NCBI RefSeq assembly: GCF_023856365.1
Contig: NC_064533.1
Span: 34,644,118-34,708,117 of the forward strand
DNA from: Brienomyrus brachyistius
Lineage: Eukaryota > Chordata > Actinopteri > Osteoglossiformes > Mormyridae
Direction of reading: 5' to 3'
Length of the DNA stretch: 64,000 nt
Shown here: positions 12,372 to 27,000 of the stretch, in pieces
Layout: each line of letters opens with the position of its first letter
How positions within the stretch are numbered: the first letter of the stretch is position 1
Position numbers and translations under genes: made by a program
Notes under the pieces: generated by a model
Told to the model about the DNA's origin: nothing
Seen by the model: only the letters and a program-made list of their open reading frames with translations
The model's database searches: none

Positions 12372-15300
12372 GTCACTGTCACCAGGCACCTGGTGATAAG
12401 GCAGAAGGCAAAGCGAGACCTCTGCTCAGAAACTCAACTCTTCACCTCAGCATCACAGTAGTTTCAGAAAAAGCCCGCAGGCGCTGCTGCAAAGCCCTCA
12501 AGCGGTAGAGGCAAGTATGTTGGATGTACTTGTGGGCACCAATTGTATATCCGCACTCAGAAATAAAATGAAAAACAACAGTTAGACGGGGAGAAAATAG
12601 CAGTTAGATGAGAATAGCTTCTTCAAGTCAAGGTCATGAGGTAAATTTATGGGCTGTTGTGCTGCAAAGCCTATATTCGCTGTACACGTACCAGTCCCTG
12701 TCACTGACCAGTGGCTCTCTTCATTATACTGTCACTGGGGTTTAATCAATGTCGGGATCGTAACTCACAAACTGACATACAACCCAACGAAAAAATACAC
12801 AGAGTGTAGTTCAGGGACAAATCATTTCAGCACCAAGAAGAATCTATCCTGTAAAATCCAAGGTAATATTTCCTACTTTAGTAGTATGGACTCTTTCCAG
12901 GTCACCCCCCCCCCCCCAGATCCCCCCTTCTTTTCTCCTCCCCTTGGTGATGACCTTTAAAGAAGGCAGAGAAGCAAGTTGCTGATTCTCCAAACCTTGT
13001 GCACCACTGGCTCTGTACCTCCCTACGCCTCCTCACACGGGTGCTGCCCCATTGAATGCCTTGGTGTGGAGTCACCAAACAGTACAAACAGGCTCATACC
13101 CATAATCCCCTCACTACACACCCATCTGTACATACATTCAATTTAAAATGCAGAGTGGAATAAAAATTAAATAAAAACAGATAGTGAACATCCTTGTGCA
13201 TTTTGGATTGGGCTGTACTTGTCTGTGCTCCTACAGGACAGTCTTTTTATGATTATTGACAATTCCCAAGACAGGGAGCCAGACTGCTGGCTGTTTAGCA
13301 TCAGAGCAGAGCCATTTAGCATTTATGTGCATGTTTACTCGTTCCACTGCAGCCGCAATGCAGCATCCCGATATAAACTCCACCATGGAGCCAGTAAAAC
13401 CAATAAGTGGCTGAATGAATGTCATCAGACCACAGAAAAAGTGACTAAGCAGCCAGCTTAAAATGTTATCTTTTAGCCTCATTGAAATCTCCATTTCGCA
13501 AGCTTCAAATGAGGAAGATATTTACAACCACCTGACTGTACAGGAATTACTGAAAATGTCTAGCACAGGATGTGAAAATTCAAATCTGACATCATTGCTC
13601 TCAAACACAAACGCGCCGTAATGTGTTTTAAAGAGCCAAATCTCCAATGAGCCTCATAGTTTTAAGTGATATGACTCCGCACTAAAGCTGAGGTATGCCA
13701 AATTGAGGGAATATAATTAAAACATTGATAAAAGTTTTGCAAACATCAAAGGCTTCCCTCCAGGGCTCATGAGGAGTCCTTGTAATATGTAATGATTTGT
13801 AATGTGATGGGAGCCATTAAACCAAATCCAGCACTGGTCACAGTCGCAAAAGCACAGAGCAGTGAAAGCCAAAGCTACAAGTGGATTAAACAGCACCGTG
13901 ACCAAAATAAATGGAGGTTGAGCAGAGATTGCAGGAACCAAGGAACCAAGCCCAAGGAACCAAGCCCCTTTTGAATGGGAAATTTGCTCCCTTTTTTACA
14001 AGCACGTTGGGTTCCAGACGTTGACTATAGTCTAATTGGGAAGCCCCCTCTGGACACAGGATGAAAGCTATAGCTCTAGAGTGAGAATCCCACCCCCCAC
14101 CGCCAACACCGTTCTCGTCAAGGTGACAAACTTCAAAAGGAAAATCTCCTTAAAAGATGCACCTCCATGTCGGATGCAGGAACATCCCACCACTGGCCTA
14201 GTGTGAAATGAGGCTCTTGCATTGCCAGGCTTTGGTGGTGCACACACTGGGCGAGCTGGTGATGGTACGATTAGCAGCAGCATGTTTAAAGGAAGGAGAG
14301 ACACGTCAAGCAGGAGCCTCTAGCAGCACAGCCAAGACCTACTATCCAAACTCCTCTGGTGTGCTTGCGTTTCAGTGCTCATATCCCAGAATCGCTATTA
14401 CCAAGCCAAACTTGTTAATACCTTAATACCCTAGTGACCTGAGCATAAATACCCATCAGTAGTCTTGGTCATGAATTTCCTTGTTTCAATTTACGCAACG
14501 GACAAAGGCTGCAAGAAAGATGTTGCCTTAATAAGCTCTAACGTCTCACAGATGTGTCATGTCATTCTTATCACTGGGTTTAATGACAAATGTTTATTAA
14601 ATGCTTGTATCTTTAATACTGTGTCGCATTTAATAGGGTCACATGCAGGTCATATATTTTTCATATAGTATTTCATGAAAACAACCATCTTGTAACCTGC
14701 TCAAATGTTTCTTTTTATGTAAAGACCATTTATGCCATTGAAGAAGCCAAGGATTTTATTTTATTTTTTACCATTACATCCAGTTACCCCCATACCCCAG
14801 ATTGGGGACCTTTGTTTCCTCAGACCCTGCCTGCTGGAATCTCCTGTTTGCTCTTCTCCTTCTCTGTCAATTTAAAAACATCAGCGGTGCCAAAAACAGC
14901 AGATGGGAGCAAAGCTGACAAGTCTTCCTGCTCGCCTGTCTTCTGTCACTGTTTCTGGCAGTGCTATGCTATCTTAATCCTCTAGCACAATTATATTCTC
15001 CCCAGTTTTGCACTTGTTAGTCTCATTATTTACTGCGATCATTCATTTTACTCTCACCAACCATTAAGGAGTACTGAGCGTTATTACAGGCACAAGCGAG
15101 GATCTGCATCTCTGCCTATGATTTCATAGCCCTGTGACTGCTAGGTATCGCCCCCTCCTACATCCCGCATCCTTTTTTATTACCCTGTGCTGGAATGCCG
15201 ATTGTCACACTGTGCCTTTGATTATTTCCTTTCTCACAATACTGGACGCGTTGAGTCACTCTAGTATTTCAAAATCAACCTGGAAGAGCTGTTTTCAGTG

Positions 15301-15840
15301 ACACCCATGACGGATTTATATGCTTATACCACCCAGGCATTAGGTAATCCTTTTGCGAAACTCACCACTGGGAAAATGTGGGCATGGCAGAGCGTGAATA
15401 GCAACTATTGTCTGAACTATAAACTGCTTAATTGTGATTGCCTTACCATGCATTACCTGCAGCCTATTACTCAGCCTTGTGTCAGTCATTTCCATTGATG
15501 TGGTAGCGAATGGGCAGGATGTGTGACGCAGACAAAGGCGAGTCCAGATGCAGACACTTGCAGTCACTGTTTCAACAGATCGGTCCACACTGCAAGTAGA
15601 CAGCAACAAGACACAACTGAAATAAAGCAATAAAGTCGAACTCCTCATCTCACCGAAGAGCATATCTATTTTCTGGGAATAAACAAAAACAGAAGCAGAA
15701 TCTTTTTTAAGTTCACCCACAAGAAGTAGGTTTTCCATGTGAGTTTGGTACTTGACAGTGATGGAGTGCCTCTCCCATTTACTAACACGCCCAACTGGGA
15801 GACGCATCAAAGTAGAGGCACCGTTGTCAGGTTTGTTGCC

Positions 15841-15889
15841 CCCTCCCCCCCCCCACACACACACACACACACACACCACCACCACCACA
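15841..15889 (+). repeat. C-run followed by (CA)n and (CCA)n
   Basis: A near-pure C tract runs into about 11 CA units and then four to five CCA units. It is simple sequence, open in several frames. Confidence 0.9.
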
Positions 15890-18800
15890 GGGACATCATT
15901 ACATGTGCAACACCATGCATTTGTTTGCCTGATCAAACATTGGGGAGGAACATTCATGCAATATGTAGTGTTACAAGTGAACAGCTAATATAAATTGGGG
16001 GCTTGTTCACTGCAGCGCTGCTGTTCACAGGCTGGGGCTTAACAAGGAATCAGAGTCCGTCTTGTCGAGATCATCCCGTGGATGGTGTGAAAAGGAGGCG
16101 TGGGAGCAATATGTGAAAATGCCAGAGATGTAGATGCCGCTGAAGGCAACTGAAAACCTTTCTAGTCATTTCATGGCCACATTTTCTGAAACACGCTATT
16201 GGAAATCTCCATTGTACACTGACATCAACACACACATTAGCGAAAGGTCATTACAGCTCACACATATTGCTAAAATGAAGGGAGGCTATGATTTTTGTTA
16301 TTGCAATGACCGTCTGAGTACAGTAACATCCACTCTTTTTCATACAGGGCTTTTGTAAACATGCTTTTATTTTGAGTTTATAAGAAAAATACTCAACTAT
16401 TGCACTACGACACTCTTTCTTCCAGCCTTATTCATCAACTGTAGGTGTTTATTCACCTGTTATGTCAGCCACTCACACAACTATATTGCTGTTAACTGTG
16501 ATTTTCTGAAAAGGAATATAGAATGTATGTCCCCCAAGTTGCACTGATAGCAATATGAAGATTATCAAAGTGATAAGCTGCATGTTTCTTGTAGGTGGAA
16601 AGAAAAAAAATGCATGAATTTTCAGCAGTTTAAAATCCTGCAGATTTCAACATGGGCATCTGTTTAATAATTTCGAAAAAAACTGTAAAATAAAAACAGT
16701 CTGTGAATAAAAACAGATTTTGTCAGAACAACTGGCCTGGAAGTTAATGACAGATGATCACAACGATGGAAGGATGAACTAAAGGCTCATTTCTGCTAAT
16801 TTTTCCCAAACTACATATTATCTGATTAAAAGTGGTTTGACTTGAACCTGTAGTTTGTTTCCAAATATTGTTTATAGCATGATAGTGAATGAATTGCTTT
16901 CTTAACAACTATGCGATTTCCTTGTGTGTTTTTCTCCATGTGAACGAGGAAAGGTTTTGGGGGAAAACGAGCCTTTGTCATCATCTGACATAAGACAGAT
17001 TTGTCCTTGCTGAGAAGGACACATCTGTCTTGCCCTGGGCTGAGTCAGCTATTTCGATCCTAACCATGCACCACCCCCCAACCACCATTTTCACTGAAGG
17101 CCAAGTGGAAGATGGAGATATCCAGGTGCTGTTGCCAGTTCCTTTTGTATAGTGGGTAGTGCACAAAAAAAACCTCCAAATGTCAACACTCCCGTAATCA
17201 GTCATGCATGGGCAGATAGAGGTGGAGCTGGACGAAGATCTGGCCAATCTACAGACCCAACCACAGCTGAGGCGGGAAGGGCATTAAAGAGCAGAGTGTG
17301 AAAGTCTTCATATTCCTTCAGATTCTTAAGCTGCTCACAACAGCTGAGGAGAAAGCTCTCGCTATGTTAGAAGGCCCAGCTGGATCCCTGCCCCTGCCCA
17401 ACCCATGTGTGAGGCGAACGATTTTATCTTACGCCCAGAAACACTTACACAGAGCCAATTCTGCCTTCTGGGAGTACAGAGGGTGCTTACATAACATACC
17501 CACAATGCTTCAGGCTGGTGTAAAACATGATCATGTTTCTACAGATAAAGGCAACAGGAAGAGTTTCAGTGACTGAGTCTATTATAAATGACAACCATTT
17601 GTTTCAACTTCTGGACTCTACAGTGCTCACTCTTTTATATTCATGTGTTATTAATTCCACCAAAAATCTATATGGAACATCATCCACAGCCTATACTAGC
17701 CTTCCCATCATACACTGACATGCTGTCTAATGAACAAAGCGGGATTTCAATACACAAATGGCAGTAAAAGCAGGGGCAGGGGTGCCAGTGTAAGTTTCCC
17801 CTTTAGCGTTAAGAGCTATTCTTTCTAAGAGATATTTGTGCAATACACATGGTGGATATCTGTGGTGCCTTAAGCCACATTACTGATAGGGAGAATAATG
17901 GAAAATTGTTGTCCATCTGCCTTGTCCTCTAAAAGGGCCCTAATACTAATCCACACAGTCCATTGTGAAATTCAAATATCCACTATTGAATGTGTGAATG
18001 CTGGGAGGTCCACTGAAAGGATGAAAGGATAGAGAAATATGCTTCCTTACCCACAATTTATGGGATTATATGTAGAATTCTCTACATTGAATGAGGTTTC
18101 CTTAGACTGGTTCTTAAGGGTCATGGTGTTGGCAGGTTCTTATTCAGTATCTGCACTGAGCCAGCCACACAACTCATTACTGCTTCCACTGAACCAGTGC
18201 GGCACTTTCCCAGTTTTAACGTGGTTTTCGGAGCAAATCTACTGAACTGTGATAGCCAATGAAATCATAACAGTGAAACAGAGCTGCATGTCAGGCTTTT
18301 TTAAATGAGAGGCAAACTATCAAATAATGCAGTTATAATTCAATTGACACCACTGCAACTCACTGTTCTGGCCAATTCAAACAGCTGTCTTTGTGACATG
18401 CTTCTAAAATTATCCTGAGTACTTTTTGCAGAAAAAGGCTTGTGTCATGTGCTAGAGATGCCAGACTTTAAACTGTGTTTGGGTTGATATTTCTACCAAG
18501 CAGCACGCATTTATGTAATTTGGAAAATGCACATCTCACTTTTCTTCTTATTTTCAGGGCTCGAGTGGCAAATCTAAGATGGCATGTTTCACTACATTCA
18601 CAATAGCAAATGTGATTCTGAACACTACATGTAAATATGTAGTATTTTCTGTGAAGTTTGATAGACGCATTGCTTTCATGCTCCATATCCACTATTGCCA
18701 CAATGCAGGGAGAAATATACTGTGGGAATTTTTTAATTTGTGCAAAAGCTGTGGATTAGTCCTCACGCTAAACGGAACACGGAGGAGTAAAGCCAAGTCC

Positions 18801-19556
18801 GGGACCTGGAAAGAGACATGATGGTGAAATGCAGGGAGGGTGGGAGAGGGGGAGAGAGCGGTTGTCGGCTGCGAGGCTTTTTAATTTAGTCTCCACAGGA
18901 GAACAGGTCGAGTGGAACAGGGGCTCGTCTGTCACAGGGAGGCTCCAATAAGCGCTTGACGAATCACAGCGAAAGCGGCTATGGCAGTGCCACAAATTGG
19001 TGCAGAAGGCCTCCTGGCGGAACGATACTCAGCCTGCGAGAGCGTGGGGTCAAACATACCTACAAAATGCATGGCCGGCTCTCCATTATACTTCACACAG
19101 GCAACATTTTCTGCCTGGTGACATACATGTGTTTGGAATTTACGGTGTGAGACAGTGAATTCTCCTGAGATATCCAGGTACACAGTGCTGCGAAGCTAAT
19201 GTTCCAGCAGCCACAAAGCTTAGGAGAACTTCTTTACTTCTCTACATTTTAGATAAGAATTAAGAAATGGAGTCTGGATTGACAGCCTTTGGTCCCTCTG
19301 AGATGTATTACTGTCATAGGACCAACTGGGGTATCACAAGCAAATTAAATGGAAATTAGCTGATGCCACATTGCGTGGCTGTGCCGCAGGAAACTCCTGC
19401 CAAGCTGTTTCTCCGGGAGCTCAGTCTTTGATTTTACTTAGGCTTAGCAGGTCAGTTCAGCTGCTATCTTTCTTTCTTATTAAATTACCTTGTTGGGTAT
19501 CGAGAAATTGAATGAGCAGTAGCGCTCAACTATGTTTCAAGCTACTACATAATTTA

Positions 19557-19640
19557 TTCATCCATTTTGAACAACTGCTTATTCAGTACAGGGTCATAGT
19601 TGACCTGTATACTATCCTGGAGTACGAGGCAAGGGTCATA
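19557..19640 (-). repeat. V-SINE-like tail fragment
   Basis: Read on the minus strand, this gives the tail block of the V-SINE-like copies: CCAGGATAG, a GACCCTGTACTGAATAAGCA-like block, then AAAATGGATGA. Only the 3' part is present. Confidence 0.55.
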
Positions 19641-19781
19641 TTAAATTGTATTTGCCTAAACAAGGGGTTCCCACCCTCTAGTCCACAAGCTGGTGGGCTG
19701 GTAAAGACAAACTATATATTTTCAACCTACATCTGTTTTTGCCTTGATATCCGAGTTATCAGTAAACAACTTATTCACTCT

Positions 19782-19803
19782 CCCCCCCCCCCCCCCCCCC
19801 CCC
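19782..19803 (+). repeat. Poly-C tract (22 bases)
   Basis: An uninterrupted run of 22 Cs, giving a G22 tract on the minus strand. Confidence 0.9.
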
Positions 19804-20099
19804 AAGTTTGATTAGTTTACTAGTCCATGAAGTTACACCCCATATGCGATGAGGCTACACTGGTAACCACTGAGACACTGTACAGTGATAAGTGATGTAT
19901 ATCCCAATTAAAAGGTATATTGATGTGACCGCACAGCCAGATGGAATACCTTTCATAAAGGCAATTTAGGAAGACTACACAAATTCGTTACAGCTGAGAC
20001 GTGATTTCCTCACATAAAAATACAGAAGCTTATTCAACAATGTAACAGAGCAGGTTAAAACAATTACATGACCACGCTGATCGGCAATCGGGAATGGCA

Positions 20100-21060
20100 A
20101 CATCCGCCCCTCACACACACACACAGCAAAAATAAAATACACTCAATACATTAAAAGCCACTTAGGCCCTTGAAATAAAAATTAACCCCAAGGAGCAGCG
20201 AGGAGCAGCACTGGGCCTCACCATGAGGGCACCTTCCAGACACTACAGGCCACTCCTGAACACACCAGTGCAACACAAAGAAAAGCCTCCACTTCCTACA
20301 ACTCAGCCTGCTGCCCACTTCAACCCTGCTGCTCCTGTACAATAAAACAAAACATCACTACATTAAACAAAAGACAAAGAAACTGCCCCACCGCCGACAC
20401 ACAACAGAAGTGGCAATGTAAACGTGATCACGGGCCTCCCAATCGCACAATCAGAAGGGCCGCCACACGAAAGAATGGAACTTTAATGTAGACAAAGCAG
20501 CAGCATCGCCAGGGATTGCAAGATGGAAACCAAGGGAGCAACAATCGCTCCCGCTGCCATATGCAGCCGAACCAGCGAAACATAACAAAAATGAGAAAAT
20601 AACATTAGACACCAGATTATGCTATAAATGGCAGTATACGCTCGCACATACCCACCAATACGCTGAAACCACTGCCCTGTAAGCAGAGGGGAATGCTGCA
20701 AGTTCCACGAGCTTGATCACTAGGAGGAGAACAGCAGGCCAGAGATCAGAATTAGCTTAAGGAACTGCAACCCAGTCAGGACTCACGAGATGCAATAAGC
20801 AACCCACCTCCCCAAACACTGAATCTGCAAAACGGAGGCACCCCTGACACACCCCAACGTGGGTCAAGCTGGGTGCACTTAATGACGGTCAAAAATGCCT
20901 TTGCCCACGCTACCTTAAGCAGCTGCACAACCACTCCATCGATGTGGGAACTGAACTTACCACGTAAATGTCAGCAAAACGTATCTCCTGAACGAGTTCT
21001 CCCCCACTCTTGTATGACACCTAGTTCCACCCCCGCAATCTAAAAGCCATCAGACCAATA
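20100..21060 (-). other. A/C-skewed block, possible element of unknown type
   Basis: For about 950 bp the + strand is strongly enriched in A and C (G/T-rich on the minus strand) and CpG-containing, unlike both flanks. No terminal repeats, target duplication or long ORF could be fixed. Such skew is often seen in untranslated parts of retroelements or in transcribed regions, but no family is recognised. A (CA)n run lies at 20112-20125. Confidence 0.35.
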
Positions 21061-24000
21061 GAGCTTAATTAAAGTAATATTAGGTATACACCTTCGTATG
21101 AAAAGCAATACCCAATACTTTGACCTGTCACATTGACATGCAAGTGATGATTACAGTAAATTATGAATTTTATAGTTCTACAGCTGATCAGGCCCTCTGA
21201 ATGGGACAGTATGGAAAATAATGCAATAATGGAGTTAACACTGAACAACTCTGTACCCTGATCAATCCATGCCTGTGTAGCTTTTTGGGTGACATGGATA
21301 ATACATTGAATAAAAAGGTACATGTGCTTGAGGGGATGTGATACCTTGACTGACAAAGAAGCAACAGCTAACATATTGAAGTTCATGTAAACTTTCTGAA
21401 AAGTACATGCTTGTCAAATGTATAAAATAAAAAAAATAAAATAAAATAAAATAAAAAATAAATAAATACTTTCTTCTTAAAAGTACTGACATTTTTCTAC
21501 TATGCCAGTGCCTTTGTCAAGCTAAGATGTCACACAGATTTTGGGATTCTGATGGCAAGAGACATGCTGAGGAATGTGACTTGCTGTCGGGGAACATCAG
21601 TGTCAGGCTGACAGGAAGGGGTGATGCCCAACTGCTGGGAGGAAGGAGAGAGCAGGTGTCCGAATTTCTCAGTTTCAGAACAACTGCATTATGGGTAAAC
21701 ACCCCGTTCCTGATTCCCCTGAGAATCATATTTCACTGGAAGCAGAAAGAGAGGATAATTTATTGCTTTGCACTATAATATTTCTTTGTGAATCATCTGG
21801 AGCGGTTATATAAAAACTTTATTCATATTTTTTAATTCAATTGTTGAAATGGTGGGACCCACGATAGCACATAAATATCCCTTCATAAACACTCTCACGA
21901 ATTTACAGCCTCCAGTTTGACACTCAATGACATAAAAAAAACATTCATCCTAAGACATGATGGGATTAATCTATAGATATTTTTAGTTAAGATATGAGTT
22001 ATTCTCCTGCAATGATGGAATCTCCCAGCAGCTATATTCTTCTAAGCAAGTATGAAATTGCATTTTAATAAGTTTCATGGTGTTTACCAAGTGCGGCTTA
22101 GACAGCGCCCTTGGCACTTTTGCAAAGCAGCTCTGACTGAGTAACAGAAAATCATACATGATTCTAAGTCTCATTACTGTATAATTATTCTCATACTGTA
22201 CTAAGGGGAAAAAAGATGCAGGGCAAATGAATGACATGCTTCTCTGACTCCCTCTATGTGCAAAAGAATGGAAAAGGCGAAACCCTTTCTTTTTTCTAGC
22301 TTCCCAGAATGTATGATTCCTCTTGACTGGGCCCTGCCGTACGTCGAAATCCATCCTTCTAACAGAGGCCTGTCACGTCCCATTGCTTCAGGCCGACAGA
22401 TCACTCCATCTGATTCTGAAGGGTTCTTATGTATGAAAGCAGAGTAAGATTCCTCAGCCACACTGTGAACAAAATGATAAGTAGGGTGACATCTACAGCA
22501 TATTATTCAAGAGACTTTCTTTGTGTATGTGTGTTGCGGAGTACAGTGGTGTTGGCACTGGGATGCAATTATCCGTATTTGAAAAAAGTTTCATTGTGGA
22601 CTAAGCTGGTGGCAGTGGGTGGTTAGATGTGAGGCATTCTCCATCCCTCTCTCTCTCTCTCGTTGCCTTTGCTTCTGTCTCAAAGTATGAACTCCTTCCA
22701 TTCCCTCTTGGCTTTTCACCCTACTGCCTGCAGTCTATCTGAATGAGCCTTACAGAATAACACACAAAAAAATGGAATCTCTTCAAAGTGATGCTCATCG
22801 GCCGAACCATCACTGAGGTCCGATGAACATGTGCAGTAATAGGGACAAGGAAGTGCCAAAGAAGTTTCTTTGCAAGCTATGGTACCTCCCCAAGGACTGG
22901 TGAAGAGTCCCAAGGATAGGAATGCTGGAGATGGGGAGATGAGGTGATGGCATTTAGATCTTTAATGGCGTTCATCATGTCTGCTGGACACACATCCAAG
23001 GGACCCTGAGGGGAGGCGTTAGAGAGCGAGAGGCCACTTCTGAGTCAGGTCACTTCGCAATCATGCTTATGGTTTTTGGTGAAGACAGCCTTCATCAGAA
23101 TCCATAGCCTGTGGGGACGTTTAACGAAATATATGCCCCAAAGCCCATCATCACGATGGTTTCCGCTCAGCTGGCAATATGTAACATTTTTGTGTTTCTG
23201 ACGCCTGTATTGTTAGAGGGATTGTTGCGTGTTAAATGGTGATAAAGGGGTTTTCCTCTTCCGGAGACATTAATGCAAAGCTCCGCATGTGTAAAGCTGC
23301 TTTTGAATTGAAATGGTCTAGACAGAACAGAATGGGACGGAAGAGCTGATTTCTCCCTGCGGCAGCAGCACAATGATGTCTATGTATTAATGCTCAACAC
23401 TGGCTGCAGTTAAAGTGTCAATTTATATGCTTAGCATTCATTCCTTTCATTTGTTAATGAAAATCAGCTGTTGCTAAAGCAGGCAATGGCTTTATCCTTT
23501 AATCAAGATTTATTACAGACAGATTCCAACTGTTATATAACACAAATACATTGCTTTATTTTTATTTTAATTATACAAACATTATAAGCATTCTTTTGTA
23601 TTTTTAAGTATTCTTTTTGTATTACCTTTGAATTTTCTGTAAAAGCGTTATAAGCTATATGCTATTGAAAATGCTAGCAAGGGGCAGGTTTACTGGGAAA
23701 TCAACTACACTGGTGGTAGAACGATTGCTCTGAGTTCGATTTTGGCAGTTTTTGCATTCAGAGGGCTGCATCGCTTGCTCAAAATTGACTGACATGCGCT
23801 GGCCTTCACCTAAACCAGCAAACATCAAAGGTTAATGAGCACCATTTTCCAAACACATTTTTCATGTTCACTGTAAACCAGATCCATACCTCACACTCCA
23901 TCATGCTCAACAGCAGTTCATAAATAGGTTAATTGCTATTTGCATAGTCACTTATCTGGTACAATTTAAACAATTTATGATGAATATTGACCATTTCACC

Positions 24001-27000
24001 TGAATTGTGTAAAATACAACTGGTAAGCATGACCTTTTAGTTAAGCTTGTTAACCACTGTAGCCAACCTGCAGGCCAGGTGAGAAGCTTCCGGGAGGCTG
24101 GGAATTCAGGGCCAAAGCGGAGACTGAGCGGCTTTAACTGCGCTTTCTGTGCTGGCAGGCCAGGCCACTAAGCTAATGTATTCTGGGTGATAGCTCCCCG
24201 CAGACAGTCTGCTTCCTTCGGGGGCAGTCCGGGGCGCTAATGGAGCCGGGTGCATGCTGGATCAATACAGAGATGGCAGGAGGCCCGCTCTGACAGCTGT
24301 TGCCAGGGCGAAAAAGACCTTGGTAATAGAGAATGGGTGGTGCAGGGGGACTTTTGTTGAGGAAGGATGTGGAGAAGGGGATTGGTGGCTATGCATACTA
24401 CAAATTAATGGTCTATAGTTCTTCCTTTTGTCATTAGCATTGACAAAGCAATGGATTGGCTCTTATAAAATACACTTAGTACAGATTCTGCTGAGGCCAT
24501 GAGTTTCACCCCCCTCCCACTCCCTCCCCCCCCCCTTTGAATTTGCCTGTCTCACCCTGTCCAGGATGTACAGACCGCTGCTGCTCAGGGTCACTCTGAA
24601 GTCCTCACTGTACTTACTGCGGTACAGAATGTCATTGCGGTTACAGTGTTAATGCTGATCCAAGCCCAGTCATTTTTCGCCATTGGTAGTCATTCCAGAC
24701 AGCCCAGGGAGTGATTTAATAAGGGACGACGTCCTGAAAAGCCCCAGTAAGGGGTTCCTATGGTCATCTTTACTTGCATAAATATCATAATACTAATTAT
24801 AAAAAAGAAAATATGTGAATCTTACTTAGTCCTTAACATTATTCTATTTGTTTCTTACTTAACCTGGACAGGGCTGCTGTTGACATGCACAGACGACTGG
24901 TTGACGATCAATAGTACAATAATGTGCACTGAGACTCACCGCACTGCCGGCTGGCATTGCTTCTATGCATGGCACCCTTTGAGCACATGCACTGCAAAGC
25001 TCACTGTGCTAATTGCCATCTTCCGATACCAGCTCTCAGTGCAAGCAGCTGCTGTCTTTACCAGCATAATGGTACAATATTCATTTATCAATATTTGTGA
25101 TCCTTGCACTACATTTCCCTTCAACTGAAAGGTTATTAAAGACTGGAAACAGACAGGAAGGCTTGAAGCAGACAAGTTGTTGCAGTGTAACGTTGAAGAT
25201 AATGTAAGGTCCTATAGAGACATTGGCAGGTAGCAGACCTCTGATACTCTCTAGAGGTGCTACCTTTTCTCAGCAGCACAGGAGAAACTGATACAAACAA
25301 CAGGTTGAGACTTGTCCACTAGATGAAAGTGATCAAAAGCTTGCAATGAAACAGATTCAGAGAATGCACTGCTGTGCACCTCAAAATGTACTGAGTGAGG
25401 ACTTGCAGTGGCGAATGGCAGTACCCTTTCCTGGACCAAACTGAAGCCCACAGCATGCCCATGGCACCCATCCTAATTTTGTGACCTATATTTGGCCTGG
25501 CTTGGGGAAAGGAAATGAAAGGAAGATGCTTCCCTTCTCGTTTCCCCATTGACTCCTGTCTCTTAGGTTTGTAGCACACTGTGGCACTGTGCTGTCCCCT
25601 TACTGCCTGTCTCTATCCTGGGTGCTGGAGCTACAGACAGTATAAATGATTCACGGGTAATTTTTCTTAACCTCCCCCTCTCTAAAAAGATGATGTGTAA
25701 TGGGAGAGGGAATTGGTTAAGAAGCAGACCCCAGGCCCACTTCACCCCTTCACCCTACAACAGAGCAGTAGAGCAGACCACCTTAGAGGTCCCGAAGCCT
25801 GATTTCACCAGGATAGCAGAGTGATGATAGCATTCAGCTGCATGTAGATTGTCTCTCTCTCTCTCTCTCTCTCTCTGTATCTCTCTCTGTCTTCCCCTCT
25901 TGGTCTCCTGTGACTTCTGTCACCATAGAGGCCTTGTTATTTTCGTGTGAAATGTCCCCTAGGGCAAGACTTTGCCGGCTGCCCTTGAGTAGCGACGGCA
26001 GGCTTCTGTCTAGTCAGGATGTGACTCGGCAGGTGATCCCGAATTTGTTTTCAAGCACTCAACCACCAACCTCCCCTCCCCCCAAAAAGCTGTTGTATTG
26101 GGGAAGGTAAAATTAAAGAGCTTTACTGTTTTCTTTCAACAGTAGTCTGAGATTCTTTCTGTTTTTGTGCTCCCAGTTGATCATTTCACCATGTGACACG
26201 ATTCGGGGGGGTTCAACGGGAATCCTGTAGCGTCAAATTACAAATCAATAAGGATATTCTGGAGGCAGTGGCTCACGTATTTGTCAAAATGTCATTCTTC
26301 AATAGATTAATTGATTGAAATGATCTGGAATAATAGTTCAGCTATTAATATGAAAAAAGAGTGTTCTTTGTCTGCCGTGATCTGATGTTGAAATACAGAC
26401 AGTAGGTGTAAAACTTAGCATCACCTTTACACCTACGGAATTTTAATCCTCTTGCTTGTAGAACTTATAATTAGTTACATTATTTAGCTTAAGCACAGCT
26501 CACCTCATGTTAAACAACAGTTTATTACCTAAAACTGTTATTTTAAAGCCCTGTATATAGTTGTGATAACAACCCTACACCCTAAATTTTATATAGTGGC
26601 GATAACAATCCTAAATTTACACTGGGTAAAAAAAGCCGGGATTTCATCCTGACAAGGTAATCATAGTTCCTCCTTTGATAAAGTCTAGCAAACAATACTT
26701 TCTGGCACAGAATTGAAATGATGCAAAAAGATTTGGCAGATCCTGGATCTGAAAAGTAGTATTGTGTCTTTATATTCAAGCAGAAATAAAACAGTCTGAA
26801 GACCACTCCATAATGGAAACAGGTAGTGTCATCGGTGGTGGAAAGGATTTCTACAGAATAGGCTAATTGTACTGCAGTTATACCAAAATTTGTTGTTTGG
26901 TCAAATAACAGCAAAATAATATTTACACAAAATATATTCATGGTAATTGGTTTTAGGCAAGATGATTTGTACAGGCAGTCATGACTGTGGTTAACTTCCC

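Larger units (their letters stand above)
10656..20100. other. Unique noncoding DNA with simple repeats
   Basis: No recognisable gene. GC-richer non-repetitive blocks occur at about 10900-11240 and 18770-19080. Simple repeats are listed separately. A V-SINE tail fragment in minus orientation lies at 19557-19640. Confidence 0.5.
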
